Assembly: GCF_001704275.1 (NCBI RefSeq) | Contig: NZ_CP011533.1 | Coordinates: 5,642,001 to 5,706,000, forward strand | Length of the DNA: 64,000 nt | Direction: 5' to 3' | Source: Streptomyces noursei ATCC 11455 | Lineage (GTDB): Bacteria > Actinomycetota > Actinomycetes > Streptomycetales > Streptomycetaceae | Shown: piece after piece, positions 1 through 9,296 of the stretch | How positions within the stretch are numbered: the stretch's first letter is position 1 | How the letters are laid out: the number at the start of each line of letters is the position of its first letter | Position numbers and translations under genes: made by a program | Notes under the pieces: model-generated | Told to the model about the DNA's origin: nothing | Seen by the model: the letters and a program-made list of their open reading frames with translations, nothing else | Database searches by the model: none

Positions 1-300
1 GTGCCGGGCCGGGATCCCGGCGGCCCGGGCCAGCGCCAGCTCGCCGGGACTGGCCACCTCGCAGCCGATCCCCTCCTGGGCCAGCAGCCGCAGTACGGGC
101 ACGAGCGAGGCGGCCTTCACCGCGAAGGCATGCAGCACTTGGGTGCCGGGGGCGGTGAACTCCGTGAAGGCGGCGCGGAGTTCGGCGGCCGAGCGGCGGA
201 TGCCGGCGACGTCGAGCAGCCCGGCCACCGGCTGACGGGGGCCGACCAGCCCCTGGGCGAGGGCCGCCTGAACGGCACGGTCTCGGTCGGTGAGGGTCAT
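1..300 (-). CDS. PLP-dependent decarboxylase (type III fold), N-terminal part
   Basis: First 100 codons of an alanine-racemase-fold, pyridoxal-phosphate decarboxylase of the ornithine/diaminopimelate/diaminobutyrate group; the rest lies beyond the left edge. HAFAVKAASLVPVL (residues 57-70) is the first barrel strand of this family, with Lys62 as the expected PLP lysine, and EVASPGELAL (81-90) is the next conserved strand. The ATG at 298-300 opens the frame. Without the C-terminal substrate-specificity region the amino acid substrate cannot be told, so lysA is not assigned. It reads leftward like the ABC operon to its right, but is separated from it by 313 bases and a strong hairpin. Confidence 0.75.
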   Translation of the reverse strand, partial: MTLTDRDRAVQAALAQGLVGPRQPVAGLLDVAGIRRSAAELRAAFTEFTAPGTQVLHAFAVKAASLVPVLRLLAQEGIGCEVASPGELALARAAGIPARH

Positions 301-541
301 GACTCAACTTCATCATCCGCCCGGGCCCCGCGCCACGGCCGACGTGGGTGGTCGGAGCCCATCCGGTGGCCATGTTGTGTCGATCTTGTGCCGCGATCTC
401 GGCGGTGCGGATCTTGTGTGTCGATCGTGGCGGTCCGGCCATGGCGGTGTTGATCATGAGGCGGGCCGGGGGTGCCGGCAGCCCCGTGGCCGGCGCTGCC
501 GTTGCCCCGTGGCCGGCCCTGCTCGTGCCCCCCCGCACGAG
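301..541. other. non-coding stretch upstream of the decarboxylase
   Basis: No convincing gene: the open frames here lack ribosome sites and follow GC bias on the wrong codon position. It should contain the leftward promoter of the decarboxylase. Short degenerate repeats of the form gatcttgtgt-cgat occur around 375-425, but I can assign no function to them. Confidence 0.4.
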
Positions 542-584
542 CCTCGTCCCCACCCCGTGACGCGTGCACGGGGTGGGGACGAGG
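542..584. terminator. 18-bp hairpin after the ABC exporter operon
   Basis: A perfect 18-bp stem (542-559 pairs with 567-584) with a 7-nt loop lies 30 bases past the stop of the ABC permease. There is no T-tract, as is common for Streptomyces terminators. It is placed to end the leftward ABC operon transcript. Confidence 0.75.
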
Positions 585-613
585 CGGGGTGAGGCGGGAG
601 GCCCCCGGTGGGG

Positions 614-1582
614 TTACGCCACGGGGACGCCGCTCAGCTCGGCCTTGCCCTGGCGGGCGGTCAGGCGGGAGCCGGACTCCCGGCGGGTGGCGCGGCGCAG
701 CAGCGGGACCGCCAGGAGGAAGCCCACGACGGCCCAGGCGGCCAGGACCAGGGCGACCGTCGGCAGCTGCCAGGAGCCGGCCAGCTCCGCGGCGCGGGCG
801 GAGTCCGGCAGCAGCGCCGCACGCAGGCCCTGTGCCATCCAGCGCAGCGGGAAGACCGAGGCGATGTTCTGGACCACCGCCGGCATCTTGGATATCGGGA
901 ACATCGCGCCCGAGGTGATCAGCAGGGCCATCGCGGGCAGCATGATCATCGCCAGTGCCTCGCGCGGATTGGGGAGCACCGCGCCGATCGCCGCGCCCAG
1001 CGGTACGACGGCGAGCAGACCGAGGGCGGTGACCCACAGCAGCGTCAGCCAGCCGGCCGGACTGTGCGGCAGCGGCCCGTTCACCAGCGCGGCGGCGGCG
1101 CCCAGCAGGACCACCAGGGTGGCCAGCGCCATGACCACGATCAGCAGCGACTTGGCGACGAGGTACGCGGGTATGCCGCCGGGGGTGGTCCGCAGCCGCA
1201 GCAGGGTGCCCTCCTCGCGCTCGGTCACCAGGATCTGCGGGAGGTTGATCAGGCCGATCTGGAACAGCAGATACGCGGAGAAACCGGCGAGCGTCAGGTG
1301 CGCCATCGGGATCTGGGTGCCGGGCACCTTGCCGTTGATGTAGCCGGCGAGCACCAGGGCCACCACGATGTTGGTCGCATAGCCGAAGAACTCCTTGCGG
1401 TTGCGCAGCAGATGACGCAGTTCGATGCCGCCGCGCCGCAGCCCTGCCTGCCAGGGGCGGAACCGGCCGGGCCGGGTCGTGCCCCCGCCGGTCGGGCGCG
1501 GGCCGCCGCCCGCCGTGCCGCGGTCCCGCTCCGTCGTGGCCGGGCCGCTGTCCGTCGCCGTCGTCATGTCCGTCCCCCTCAT
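614..1582 (-). CDS. ABC-2 type exporter permease
   Basis: 322-residue membrane subunit of an ABC exporter. After a cytoplasmic Gly/Pro/Thr-rich N-terminus of about 45 residues come six hydrophobic spans, with the cytosolic loop ILVTEREEGTLLRLRTTP between spans 2 and 3, the usual coupling signature of ABC-2 permeases. The start is the ATG at 1580-1582, overlapping the ATPase stop as ATGA, so the two are translationally coupled. It works with the ATPase encoded at 1579-2553. The substrate is unknown; ATPase/permease pairs governed by a small MarR/PadR-like regulator are often drug or lipid exporters, which is inference only. Confidence 0.85.
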   Translation of the reverse strand: MRGTDMTTATDSGPATTERDRGTAGGGPRPTGGGTTRPGRFRPWQAGLRRGGIELRHLLRNRKEFFGYATNIVVALVLAGYINGKVPGTQIPMAHLTLAGFSAYLLFQIGLINLPQILVTEREEGTLLRLRTTPGGIPAYLVAKSLLIVVMALATLVVLLGAAAALVNGPLPHSPAGWLTLLWVTALGLLAVVPLGAAIGAVLPNPREALAMIMLPAMALLITSGAMFPISKMPAVVQNIASVFPLRWMAQGLRAALLPDSARAAELAGSWQLPTVALVLAAWAVVGFLLAVPLLRRATRRESGSRLTARQGKAELSGVPVA

Positions 1583-2553
1583 GCTGCCGTTGCCTCCCCC
1601 GTCGTGTCGCCGGTCGGGAAGCCGGTCTCCTGCTCGTCGTCCCAGTTCTGCCGGTGCACCATGTGCAGGTAGGTGTCCTCCAGCGTCGGGCGGCGCACCT
1701 CCAGGTCCGCGATCGGTCCGGCCGCCTCGCGGTGCAGTTCCCAGACCAGGCGGGACGGGTCCGCGGTGTGCTCGCGGCACGGGCTGCCGTCGGACGCCGT
1801 CCAGCGGACCTCGGCCTGCGCGGCGGCCCGCCGGGCGAGTTCGGCCGGGGTGCCGCAGGCCCGGATCCGGCCGTCCACCAGCATCGCTATGCGGTCGGCC
1901 AGCCGCTCGGCCTCGGCCAGGTCGTGGGTGGTGAGCAGGATCGTGACGCCCTCCTCACGGGCCAGGCGCTCGACCAGGTCGTGGAAGTCGCGGCGCGCCT
2001 CGGGGTCGAAGCCGGTGGTGGGCTCGTCCAGGAAGAGGAGTTCGGGGCGGCCGACGATGCCGAGCGCGACGTCCACGCGCCGGCGCTGACCGCCGGAGAG
2101 CTGGTCGACCCGCTTCTCCGCTTGCTTGGTGAGGCCGACCAGGTCGAGCAGTTCGGCCGGGTCGCGCGGGTCCGGGTAGTACATCGCGAAGTGCGTCAGC
2201 AGCTCGGCGACCTGCCAGCGGCGGTGGTCGCGCCAGGACTGCAGGACCAGTCCGATCCGGCCGCGCCAGGCGTCGTCGGCGCGCGCCGGGTCGGTCCCGA
2301 GGACGCGCACCTCGCCGGCGGACCGCTGCCGGAAGCCTTCCAGGATCTCGACGGTGGTGGTCTTGCCGGCGCCGTTCGGGCCGAGCAGGGCGAAGATCTC
2401 GCCCCGCCGGATGTCCAGGTCGACGCCCTTGAGGACGTCGGCGCTGCCGTACGACATCCGCAGGGCGCGGGTCTCGACGACCGGCGCGGCGCCGGTCGGG
2501 GCGGTCGGTGTGGTGGTCATCGTGCTGGTCTCCGGGCGTGCGGTCGTGGTCAT
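1579..2553 (-). CDS. ABC exporter ATP-binding protein
   Basis: 324-residue nucleotide-binding subunit of the exporter. The Walker A motif LLGPNGAGKTT, signature LSGGQRRRVDVAL, Walker B LLFLDEPTTGFDP and H-loop LLTTHDLAEAERLAD are all intact. A C-terminal extension of about 80 residues follows, ending in LEDTYLHMV, as in the CcmA/DrrA subgroup that pairs with ABC-2 permeases. The start is the ATG at 2551-2553, overlapping the stop of the upstream regulator (ATGA). The second gene of a four-gene operon order: membrane protein, regulator, ATPase, permease. The ATPase-permease pairing is sure; the exported compound is not. Confidence 0.9.
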   Translation of the reverse strand: MTTTARPETSTMTTTPTAPTGAAPVVETRALRMSYGSADVLKGVDLDIRRGEIFALLGPNGAGKTTTVEILEGFRQRSAGEVRVLGTDPARADDAWRGRIGLVLQSWRDHRRWQVAELLTHFAMYYPDPRDPAELLDLVGLTKQAEKRVDQLSGGQRRRVDVALGIVGRPELLFLDEPTTGFDPEARRDFHDLVERLAREEGVTILLTTHDLAEAERLADRIAMLVDGRIRACGTPAELARRAAAQAEVRWTASDGSPCREHTADPSRLVWELHREAAGPIADLEVRRPTLEDTYLHMVHRQNWDDEQETGFPTGDTTGEATAA

Positions 2554-2894
2554 CGGCCGGCCTCCGCGTGCTGCTGGGGCGTTGCGAGGGCCGCTGCGGG
2601 GCCCGCGCCCTCGACGATGGCGCGGAGGGCGGCGACATGGCCGTCGAAGGCGGTGCGGCCGCGGGCCGTCAGCCGCACCTTGGTGCGCCGCTTGCGGCCG
2701 CCGCCCTCCTTGCGGATCTCCAGGTATCCGGCCTCCTCCAGCGTGTGCAGCTGTTTGGAGAGCGCGGAGTCGCTCAGCGAGAGGCTGTCGCGGATGAACG
2801 GGAAGTCGGCCCATTCCGTGGCGGCGAGCAGGGCCACGACGGACAGCCGGGTGGACGGGTGGATCAGTTCGTCGAATCCCGAGGGAGTGCTCAT
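2550..2894 (-). CDS. winged-helix transcriptional regulator (MarR/HTH_27 type)
   Basis: 114-residue DNA-binding protein. The helix-turn-helix lies around residues 34-56 (IRDSLSLSDSALSKQLHTLE), followed by a wing with the basic stretch KEGGGRKRRTKVRLT, matching the short MarR-like winged-helix family found next to ABC exporters and small membrane proteins. It overlaps the genes on both sides by 4 bp, so it is made together with the exporter. It probably represses its own operon through the GGGAAAG palindrome upstream at 3494-3510. No ligand-binding domain is present beyond the winged helix, so the inducing signal is unclear. Confidence 0.8.
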   Translation of the reverse strand: MSTPSGFDELIHPSTRLSVVALLAATEWADFPFIRDSLSLSDSALSKQLHTLEEAGYLEIRKEGGGRKRRTKVRLTARGRTAFDGHVAALRAIVEGAGPAAALATPQQHAEAGR

Positions 2895-3412
2895 CGGCGT
2901 ACCTCCTCATGGACGGTTCTCTGGGGGTGTTCGCCCAGGGCACGGCTCCGGAGCGGGCTGACCGCCCAACGGTTGGCCGGGCCGACGAAGAGCAGGAAGG
3001 CGGCGACGGAGACGGTGGCCTTGATGAGGTTGCCGTAGGGCAGTGCCAGCCATTCGGTCAGGAGGTCGCTGAGGACGATCGTGCCGACGCTGACGACGGC
3101 GCCCGCGAAGAAGGTGGCGAAGCTGCGCCAGCTGTACCGCGAGCGGTGCAGCCGCACTCTGGAGCGGCGGCTGTGGAAGACGATCAGGCTGCTCACGCCG
3201 CCGATGTAGCCGGCGAGGATCAGGAGGGAACCCCAGGTGGGGAGCTTGAGTTCGTAGCTGGCGAGGAAGAGCCACATCATGGCGGCCGTCACGTAGGTCG
3301 ACCGCTGGTCCCGCTCCGCGTGGCGCTCGACCTCGTCGTACACGCGCTCCTGAGGGACCCGGATGCGCTGGAGATCCTGCCAGGCCCGCTCGGCATCCAC
3401 TGGTGTCGTCAT
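2891..3412 (-). CDS. membrane protein, first gene of ABC operon
   Basis: 173-residue integral membrane protein of unknown function. A hydrophilic N-terminus (about residues 1-38) is followed by four hydrophobic segments at roughly 40-58, 60-75, 97-118 and 128-145, with an Arg-rich loop (HSRRSRVRLHRSRYSWRS) between the second and third. Small proteins of this layout commonly precede HTH_27 regulators in actinomycetes and may modulate the regulator or the exporter. I chose the ATG at 3410-3412; the longer frame would start inside the operator region. Its stop overlaps the regulator start by 4 bp. Confidence 0.7.
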   Translation of the reverse strand: MTTPVDAERAWQDLQRIRVPQERVYDEVERHAERDQRSTYVTAAMMWLFLASYELKLPTWGSLLILAGYIGGVSSLIVFHSRRSRVRLHRSRYSWRSFATFFAGAVVSVGTIVLSDLLTEWLALPYGNLIKATVSVAAFLLFVGPANRWAVSPLRSRALGEHPQRTVHEEVRR

Positions 3413-3493
3413 GTCCTTCGCCTCCCCGTAGACGTGTCGGACGGTCCGTGTCGGACGGACGGTACGGGGATCGCCGGCGGCGCCCCCGTTCAA

Positions 3494-3510
3494 CTTTCCC
3501 ACTGGGAAAG
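3494..3510. promoter_or_regulatory. GGGAAAG palindromic operator
   Basis: CTTTCCC-act-GGGAAAG is a perfect 7+3+7 inverted repeat. Two further half-sites lie nearby: gctttccc near 3521 and ggggaaag at 3555-3562. It lies between the leftward ABC/regulator operon and the rightward hut operon. By position it is the likely binding site of the winged-helix regulator encoded at 2550-2894, and it might also touch hut expression. Confidence 0.55.
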
Positions 3511-3577
3511 CTAGCACTCGGCTTTCCCGTCCGGCAAGTCGAAGTGGCCGGTTGGGGAAAGCTCTCGCCGCGCCCTG

Positions 3578-3607
3578 TTGACTAGCGGTATTCAGTCGAG
3601 CAAGACT
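3578..3607 (+). promoter_or_regulatory. possible hut operon promoter
   Basis: TTGACT at 3578-3583 and, after 18 bases, AAGACT at 3602-3607 resemble a vegetative -35/-10 pair about 45 bases upstream of the hutU start. The -10 lacks the leading T, so this is only a candidate. Confidence 0.35.
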
Positions 3608-3649
3608 GTGAATAGGTCAATCCATTTAAGAGTCAGGGAGGCACGGCCC

Positions 3650-5314
3650 ATGTCGGGACCGCGACCCGTGCGGGCACCGCGCGGTACGGAGCTGAGCGCA
3701 CGGGGATGGCAGCAGGAAGCCGCGCTGCGCATGCTGCAGAACAACCTCGATCCGGAGGTGGCCGAGCACCCGGACAAGCTCGTCGTCTACGGCGGCACCG
3801 GCAAGGCCGCCCGTGACTGGCGCTCCTTCGACGCGATGGTGCGCACCCTGACCACGCTCAAGCAGGACGAGACGATGCTCGTCCAGTCCGGCAAGCCAGT
3901 CGGCGTGATGCAGACCCACGAGTGGGCCCCGCGGGTGCTCATCGCCAACTCCAACCTCGTCGGCGACTGGGCCAACTGGGAGGAGTTCCGCCGTCTGGAG
4001 GCCCTCGGCCTCACCATGTACGGCCAGATGACGGCCGGTTCGTGGATCTACATCGGCACCCAGGGCATCCTCCAGGGCACCTACGAGACCTTCGCGGCGG
4101 TCGCGGCGAAGAAGTTCGGCGGGACGCTGGCCGGCACCATCACCCTCACCGCCGGGCTCGGCGGCATGGGAGGCGCCCAGCCGCTCGCCGTCACCATGAA
4201 CGACGGCGTCGCGATCTGCATCGACTGCGACCCGCGCGCCATCGAGCGCCGCATCGAGCACCGCTACCTGGACGTCAGGGCGGACAACCTCCAGCACGCC
4301 CTGCAGCTCGCCGTCGAGGCCCGCGACCAGCGCAAGCCGCTCTCCATCGGCCTGCTCGGCAACGCCGCGGAACTCCTCCCGCGGATGCTCACCGACGGCG
4401 CCCCGATCGACATCGTCACCGACCAGACCAGCGCCCACGACCCGCTCGCCTACCTGCCCATCGGCATCGACTTCGCCGACATGGCGGCCTACGCGGCCGA
4501 GAAGCCCGCCGACTTCACCCAGCGCGCGCGGGAGTCGATGGCCAAGCACGTCGAGGCCATGGTCGGCTTCATGGACGCCGGCGCCGAGGTCTTCGACTAC
4601 GGCAACTCCATCCGCGGCGAGGCCCAACTCGCCGGATACCAGCGGGCGTTCGCCTTCCCCGGCTTCGTCCCCGCCTACATCCGGCCGCTCTTCGCCGAGG
4701 GCAAGGGGCCGTTCCGCTGGGCGGCGCTCTCCGGCGACCCGCGGGACATCGCCGCCACCGACAAGGCGATCCTCGACCTCTTCCCCGAGAACGAGTCGCT
4801 GGCCCGATGGATCAAGATGGCCGGCGAACGCGTCCACTTCCAGGGCCTGCCCGCCCGGATCTGCTGGCTCGGCTACGGCGAGCGCGACAAGGCCGGCGAG
4901 CGGTTCAACGAGATGGTCGCCGACGGCACCCTCCAGGCGCCGCTGGCCATCGGCCGCGACCACCTCGACTGCGGCTCCGTCGCCTCCCCGTACCGCGAGA
5001 CCGAGGCCATGAAGGACGGCTCCGACGCGATCGCCGACTGGCCGCTGCTCAACGCCATGGTCAACGTCGCCTCCGGCGCCTCCTGGGTCTCCCTGCACCA
5101 CGGCGGCGGCGTCGGCATGGGCCGCTCCATCCACGCCGGACAGGTCACGGTCGCCGACGGCACCGCGCTGGCCGGCGAGAAGATCCGCCGGGTGCTCACC
5201 AACGACCCCGGCATGGGCGTCATCCGGCACGTCGACGCCGGCTACGAGCGCGCCGACGAGGTGGCCGCCGAGCGGGGCGTCCGCATCCCGATGCGCGAGG
5301 GCGAGGGCGAGTGA
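3650..5314 (+). CDS. hutU: urocanate hydratase
   Basis: 554 residues, the usual length of urocanase. It converts urocanate to 4-imidazolone-5-propionate with tightly bound NAD+, the second step of histidine degradation in the cytosol. [11 protein letters not shown] (near residue 47) and the glycine-rich NAD site [14 protein letters not shown] (about 170-183) are family signatures. [16 protein letters not shown] residues near the C-terminus ([12 protein letters not shown]) are also conserved. The ATG at 3650 has GGGAGG eight bases upstream; an in-frame ATG at 3578 lies inside the promoter-like sequence and was not used. First gene of hutU-amidohydrolase-hutF-hutI. Histidase (hutH) is not in this window. 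Confidence 0.96.
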   Translation: MSGPRPVRAPRGTELSARGWQQEAALRMLQNNLDPEVAEHPDKLVVYGGTGKAARDWRSFDAMVRTLTTLKQDETMLVQSGKPVGVMQTHEWAPRVLIANSNLVGDWANWEEFRRLEALGLTMYGQMTAGSWIYIGTQGILQGTYETFAAVAAKKFGGTLAGTITLTAGLGGMGGAQPLAVTMNDGVAICIDCDPRAIERRIEHRYLDVRADNLQHALQLAVEARDQRKPLSIGLLGNAAELLPRMLTDGAPIDIVTDQTSAHDPLAYLPIGIDFADMAAYAAEKPADFTQRARESMAKHVEAMVGFMDAGAEVFDYGNSIRGEAQLAGYQRAFAFPGFVPAYIRPLFAEGKGPFRWAALSGDPRDIAATDKAILDLFPENESLARWIKMAGERVHFQGLPARICWLGYGERDKAGERFNEMVADGTLQAPLAIGRDHLDCGSVASPYRETEAMKDGSDAIADWPLLNAMVNVASGASWVSLHHGGGVGMGRSIHAGQVTVADGTALAGEKIRRVLTNDPGMGVIRHVDAGYERADEVAAERGVRIPMREGEGE

Positions 5315-6549
5315 CCTCCTCGTTCCACGAGATGTGGGAGGAGTTGCGGCCGCTGGGCCGTGACTCCTCCTCCGGGGGCTACCGCCGCTTCGCCTGGACC
5401 GGCGCGGACACCGACTGCCGCGCGTGGTTCCGGGCCCAGGCCGAGGCCCGCGGACTCGCCTACGAACTCGACCGCAACGGCAACCAGTGGGCCTGGCTCG
5501 GCGCGACCGGCCACCAGGACGTCGCCCCCGGCGAGGCCGTCGTCACCGGCTCGCACCTGGACTCCGTCCCGGACGGCGGCGCCTTCGACGGCCCGCTGGG
5601 CGTGGTCTCCTCCTTCGCCGCGCTCGACGAGCTCCGGGGGCGGGGAGCGGAGCCCACCAGGCCGCTGGCGATCGTCAACTTCGGCGACGAGGAGGGCGCC
5701 CGCTTCGGGCTGGCCTGCGTCGGCTCCCGGCTGTCCGCCGGCGCGCTGACCGCCGAGGCCGCGCACCGGCTGCGGGACGGCGACGGCGTCACCCTCCCGC
5801 AGGCCATGGAGCGCGCCGGCCACGACCCCGAGGCGATCGGCCCGGACCCGGAACGGCTCGCCACCATCGGGGCGTTCGTCGAACTCCACGTCGAGCAGGG
5901 CCGCGCCCTGGACCTCTCCGGGGACCCGGTCGGCATCGCCTCGGCGATCTGGCCGCACGGCCGCTGGCGGTTCGACTTCCGCGGCGAGGCCAACCACGCC
6001 GGCACCACCCGCCTGGAAGACCGCCGCGACCCGATGCTCTCCTACGCAGCGACCGTGCTCGCGGCCCGCGAGCAGGCTCGCCTGACCGGCGCCCTGGCCA
6101 CCTTCGGGAAGGTCAGCGTCGAACCGAACGGCGTCAACGCCATCCCCTCGCTGGTCCGCGGCTGGCTGGACGCCCGCGCCGCCGGCCAGGACACCCTGGA
6201 CACCGTGATCACCGGCATCGAGCGGGCCGCCGCAGAGCGGGCCGCCCGCGACGGCGTCGACCTCGACGTCGTCCGCGAGTCCTTCACCCCCGTCGTGGAG
6301 TTCCAGCACGCCCTGCGGGACGAACTGGGCGCCCTCCTCGGCAAGAAGAGCGAGCGGCCGGTACCGGTCCTGGGCACCGGAGCCGGACACGACGCGGGTA
6401 TTTTGTCCGCAACCGTCCCGACGGCCATGCTGTTCGTCCGCAACCCCACCGGCGTCTCGCACTCGCCCGCCGAGTCGGCCGCCGAGGACGACTGCGTCGC
6501 CGGGGTCACCGCACTCGCCGACGTACTGGAGGGGCTGGCGTGCCGCTGA
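5311..6549 (+). CDS. M20-family amidohydrolase in the hut operon
   Basis: 412-residue zinc amidohydrolase of the allantoate amidohydrolase/N-carbamoyl-amino-acid hydrolase branch of M20. Metal-site motifs are present: [18 protein letters not shown] (His and Asp ligands), [11 protein letters not shown] (bridging acid and ligand), ELHVEQG, and C-terminal SHSPAE. The dimerisation-domain motif [16 protein letters not shown] is also clear. The GTG start overlaps the hutU stop (GTGA) and the end overlaps hutF by 10 bp, so translation is tightly coupled. The hutF pathway yields N-formyl-glutamate and needs a deformylase (HutG); no HutG-type gene is here. This enzyme is therefore a good candidate for N-formylglutamate hydrolysis, an inference from context and chemistry only. 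Confidence 0.85.
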   Translation: MTSSFHEMWEELRPLGRDSSSGGYRRFAWTGADTDCRAWFRAQAEARGLAYELDRNGNQWAWLGATGHQDVAPGEAVVTGSHLDSVPDGGAFDGPLGVVSSFAALDELRGRGAEPTRPLAIVNFGDEEGARFGLACVGSRLSAGALTAEAAHRLRDGDGVTLPQAMERAGHDPEAIGPDPERLATIGAFVELHVEQGRALDLSGDPVGIASAIWPHGRWRFDFRGEANHAGTTRLEDRRDPMLSYAATVLAAREQARLTGALATFGKVSVEPNGVNAIPSLVRGWLDARAAGQDTLDTVITGIERAAAERAARDGVDLDVVRESFTPVVEFQHALRDELGALLGKKSERPVPVLGTGAGHDAGILSATVPTAMLFVRNPTGVSHSPAESAAEDDCVAGVTALADVLEGLACR

Positions 6550-7895
6550 CGCCACAGGCAACACCGACGACCTACTGGCTCGAACACGCCTGGCTCGGCA
6601 CGCACGTCGAGCCGGGCGTGACCGTGGAGGTGGCGGACGGGCGGATCACGGCCGTCCGCACCGGGACGCCCGCACCGCCACCGGGAGCCGAGGCCCTCCA
6701 CGGGCTGACCCTCCCGGGCCTCGCCAACGCCCACAGCCATGCCTTCCACCGCGCCCTGCGCGGCACCGTCCAGGTCGGCTCCGGCACCTTCTGGACCTGG
6801 CGCGAGGTCATGTACGGCGTCGCCGACCGGCTCACCCCGGACAGCTACTACGCCCTCGCCCGCGCCGTCTACGCCGAGATGGCGCTCGCCGGCATCACCT
6901 GCGTCGGCGAATTCCACTACCTCCACCACGCGCCCGGCGGCACCCGCTACGACGACCCCAACGCGATGGGCCGGGCGCTGCTCGCCGCCGCCGACGACGC
7001 CGGCATCCGGATCACCCTCCTGGACACCGCCTACCTCTCCGCCGGCTTCGGCGACCGCCCCAACCAGCACCAGCTGCGCTTCTCCGACGGCACCGCGGAC
7101 GCCTGGGCGGAGCGCGCCGACGCCCTCAAGGGAGCCGAGCACGCCCGGATCGGCGCCGCCGTGCACTCCGTACGCGCCGTCCCCGCCGAGGAGTTGGGCA
7201 CCGTCGCCGACTGGGCCCGGCGGCGGCAGGCACCGCTGCACGTCCATCTCTCCGAGCAGACCGCCGAGAACGACGCCTGCCGGGCGGCGCACGGCCGCAC
7301 CCCCACCCAGCTGCTGGCCGACCACGGGGTGTTGGGCCCGCGCACCACGGCCGTGCACGCCACCCACCTCACCGACGAGGACATCGCCCTGCTCGGTGGC
7401 AGCGCCACCGGCGTCTGCATGTGCCCGAGCACCGAGCGGGACCTCGCCGACGGCATCGGCCCGGCCGTGGCGCTCCAGGAACAGGGCAGCCTGCTCTCCC
7501 TGGGCAGCGACAGCCACGCCGTCATCGACCTGCTCGAAGAGGCCCGCGCCATGGAGCTCAACGAGCGGCTGCGCACCCGCACCCGGGGCCACTGGACCGC
7601 CGCCGCCCTGCTGCGCGCCGCCACCGCCGACGGCCACGCCGCCCTGGGCTGGGACGACGCCGGCACCCTCGCGCCGGGCGCGCTCGCCGACCTCACCACG
7701 ATCCGGCTGGACTCCGTACGCACCGCCGGACCGCTGCCCCGACTGGGCGCCGAGACGGCCGTATTCGCCGCCACCGCGGCGGATGTGCGACACACCGTCG
7801 TGGGTGGTCGGCAGATCGTCCGCGACGGGACGCACACGCGCGTGCCCGACGTACCCACCGCCCTCGCCGACGCCATCGCCGCCGTGCGCGGCTGA
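6540..7895 (+). CDS. hutF: formimidoylglutamate deiminase
   Basis: 451-residue amidohydrolase-superfamily TIM barrel. HutF deiminates N-formimino-L-glutamate to N-formyl-L-glutamate and ammonia. Metal-binding motifs: [11 protein letters not shown] near residue 62, VHLSEQ (His on strand 5), HATHLTDED, and [17 protein letters not shown] (Asp on strand 8). The GTG at 6540 is chosen because the frame then overlaps the preceding stop by 10 bp, in keeping with the coupled operon. Distinguished from guanine deaminase and other relatives by its place between hutU and hutI. Length and motifs fit the family. Confidence 0.9.
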   Translation: MPLTPQATPTTYWLEHAWLGTHVEPGVTVEVADGRITAVRTGTPAPPPGAEALHGLTLPGLANAHSHAFHRALRGTVQVGSGTFWTWREVMYGVADRLTPDSYYALARAVYAEMALAGITCVGEFHYLHHAPGGTRYDDPNAMGRALLAAADDAGIRITLLDTAYLSAGFGDRPNQHQLRFSDGTADAWAERADALKGAEHARIGAAVHSVRAVPAEELGTVADWARRRQAPLHVHLSEQTAENDACRAAHGRTPTQLLADHGVLGPRTTAVHATHLTDEDIALLGGSATGVCMCPSTERDLADGIGPAVALQEQGSLLSLGSDSHAVIDLLEEARAMELNERLRTRTRGHWTAAALLRAATADGHAALGWDDAGTLAPGALADLTTIRLDSVRTAGPLPRLGAETAVFAATAADVRHTVVGGRQIVRDGTHTRVPDVPTALADAIAAVRG

Positions 7896-7984
7896 CCACC
7901 CCCACCCTCCACCAGCTACCGCTGGAAGGTGCCCCCAGGCCGCCCGGCCCGCGCCGCCCGCGGACGAAGGAGAACACCCCCGCG

Positions 7985-9166
7985 ATGACGACGACCTCCG
8001 CGCCGACCACCGCCATCACCCACATCGCCCAGCTCGTCACCAACGACCCCTCCCTCGGTGAAGGCCCCCTCGGTCTGATCCAGGACGCCGCGGTCGTCAT
8101 CGACGGAGACCGCGTCGCCTGGGTCGGTCCCTCAAGCAAAGCACCCGCCACTGACAACGCCGTCGACGCGGCCGGCCGGGCCGGCCTGCCCGGCTTCGTC
8201 GACTCCCACTCGCACCTGGTCTTCGCCGGCGACCGCACCGAGGAGTTCAACGCCCGGATGTCCGGGCGCCCTTACTCCGCGGGCGGCATCCGCACGACCG
8301 TCGCGGCCACCCGCGCCGCCGCGGACGACGCGCTGCACGCCAACGTCGCCCGCTACCTCGCCGAGGGCCTGCGCCAGGGCACCACCACCCAGGAGATCAA
8401 GTCCGGTTACGGCCTCACCGTCGAGGACGAGGCCCGCGCGGTGCGGATCGCCGCCGCCCACACCGACGAGGTCACCTTCCTGGGCGCCCACATCGTCTCC
8501 CCCGACTACGCCGACGACCCGGCCGGCTACGTCGAGCTGGTCACCGGCCCGATGCTGGACGCCTGCGCCCCGCACGCCCGTTGGGTGGACGTGTTCTGCG
8601 AGCGCGGCGCCTTCGACGGCGACCAGGCGCGCGCCATCCTCACCGCCGGTCGGGCCAAGGGCCTGGTGCCGCGGGTGCACGCCAACCAGCTCGGCCACGG
8701 CCCCGGCGTCCAGCTCGCCGTCGAACTGGGCGCCGCCTCCGCCGACCACTGCACCCACCTCACCTACGCCGACATCGACGCGCTGGCCCAGTCCGACACC
8801 GTCGCCACGCTCCTGCCGGGCGCCGAGTTCTCCACCCGCGCCAAGTGGCCCGACGCCCGCCCGCTGCTCGACGCCGGCGCCACCGTCGCGCTCTCCACGG
8901 ACTGCAACCCGGGCTCGTCCTTCACCAGTTCGATGCCGTTCTGCATCGCGCTGGCCGTCCGCGACATGGGGATGACGCCCGACGAGGCGGTGTGGGCGGC
9001 GACCGCGGGCGGTGCCCGGGCGCTGCGCCGCGAGGACGTCGGCCGGATCGCCCCCGGCGCCCGCGCCGACCTGCTCCTGTTGGACGCCCCGTCCCACGTC
9101 CACCTCGCCTACCGTCCGGGCGTGCCGCTGGTGACGGACGTCTGGCACAAGGGCGTTCGCCTCTGA
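7985..9166 (+). CDS. hutI: imidazolonepropionase
   Basis: 393-residue amidohydrolase that opens 4-imidazolone-5-propionate to N-formimino-glutamate. The metal motif [12 protein letters not shown], the GGIRTTV loop, [18 protein letters not shown] and [11 protein letters not shown] are all typical of HutI. The ATG at 7985 follows an AAGGAGAA ribosome site. It lies 89 bp after hutF in the same direction, so it closes the operon, with a hairpin between it and the convergent sigma factor gene. Together the operon would carry out every step from urocanate to formylglutamate. Confidence 0.95.
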   Translation: MTTTSAPTTAITHIAQLVTNDPSLGEGPLGLIQDAAVVIDGDRVAWVGPSSKAPATDNAVDAAGRAGLPGFVDSHSHLVFAGDRTEEFNARMSGRPYSAGGIRTTVAATRAAADDALHANVARYLAEGLRQGTTTQEIKSGYGLTVEDEARAVRIAAAHTDEVTFLGAHIVSPDYADDPAGYVELVTGPMLDACAPHARWVDVFCERGAFDGDQARAILTAGRAKGLVPRVHANQLGHGPGVQLAVELGAASADHCTHLTYADIDALAQSDTVATLLPGAEFSTRAKWPDARPLLDAGATVALSTDCNPGSSFTSSMPFCIALAVRDMGMTPDEAVWAATAGGARALRREDVGRIAPGARADLLLLDAPSHVHLAYRPGVPLVTDVWHKGVRL

Positions 9167-9211
9167 GGACGGCGCGACGAGGCGGCGGGCGCACCCGCCG
9201 GCAGACGCACA

Positions 9212-9248
9212 GAGGGCCCGTCCCGGACGATTCCGGGGCGGGCCCTCG
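9212..9248. terminator. hairpin between convergent hutI and sigma gene
   Basis: GAGGGCCCG...CGGGCCCTC arms flank a second short stem (gg-acgatt-cc). It lies between the ends of two convergent genes and can serve both as a terminator. No T-run. Confidence 0.65.
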
Positions 9249-9296
9249 TGTGCACGGGCGCCCGCCGACCGCGGGGGCCGGCGCCGACCGCGGCGG

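Noticed and set aside
1..453. Plus-strand open frame at the left edge
   Set aside because: Antisense to a clear PLP-decarboxylase N-terminus; low-complexity translation.
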